Assembly: GCA_946482595.1 (NCBI GenBank)
Contig: CAMLSD010000179.1
Location: 1-5,837, forward strand
Source of the DNA: an uncultured Comamonadaceae bacterium
GTDB taxonomy: Bacteria; Pseudomonadota; Gammaproteobacteria; Burkholderiales; Burkholderiaceae
Length of the DNA stretch: 5,837 bases
Reading direction: 5' to 3'
Made by a program: the position numbers and the translations under genes. Positions within the stretch are counted from its first letter, which is position 1. Each line of letters starts with the position of its first letter. The notes below the pieces were generated by a model. The model made no database searches. It saw nothing but the letters and a program-made list of their open reading frames with translations, and was not told the origin of the DNA. This document shows positions 5,821-5,837 of the stretch, in pieces.

Positions 5821-5837
5821 AGGCTGGCCGGGCTGTG

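Overview
The window is very GC-rich, compact DNA. Gene content and style (NarL-type regulator, LytS/AlgR-type pair, OpgC-like acyltransferase, membrane PAS/exonuclease protein, a CACAAT -10 box directly abutting a start codon) suggest a betaproteobacterium of the Burkholderiales (Leptothrix/Sphaerotilus/Rubrivivax-like). That assignment is an inference from composition and family resemblance, not a database match.

Layout. Bases 2-106 hold the last 34 codons of a NarL/FixJ-type response regulator (+ strand). A 14-bp unit repeated six times (87-170) begins inside its last codons and fills most of the spacer. A probable leaderless promoter (CACAAT at 211-216) then drives a LytS-type four-helix membrane histidine kinase (223-1314), which overlaps by 13 bp a LytTR-family response regulator (1302-2054). 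After a 55-bp spacer with a possible weak promoter lies an OpgC-like multi-pass membrane acyltransferase (2110-3294). Its 3' end overlaps by 25 bp, tail to tail, the 3' end of a minus-strand operon. That operon reads from right to left: a stand-alone receiver domain (5809-5432), joined by a GTGA stop/start overlap to a 721-residue fusion protein (5435-3270). The fusion has two membrane helices, a HAMP-like segment, a PAS domain, a histidine-kinase-like module that has lost its key residues, and a C-terminal DnaQ-like DEDDh 3'-5' exonuclease.

The window is dominated by signal transduction: three receivers or receiver-associated outputs, one intact kinase and one apparent pseudokinase. The LytS/LytTR pair is self-contained, and the acyltransferase behind it may be a target or simply a neighbour. 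The receiver/exonuclease pair is the most unusual part. A membrane-anchored sensor module appears to be wired to a nuclease instead of a kinase output, with a receiver made in stoichiometric coupling. No RNA genes, CRISPR arrays, insertion sequences or convincing intrinsic terminators were seen, and no gene-free stretch exceeds about 120 bases.
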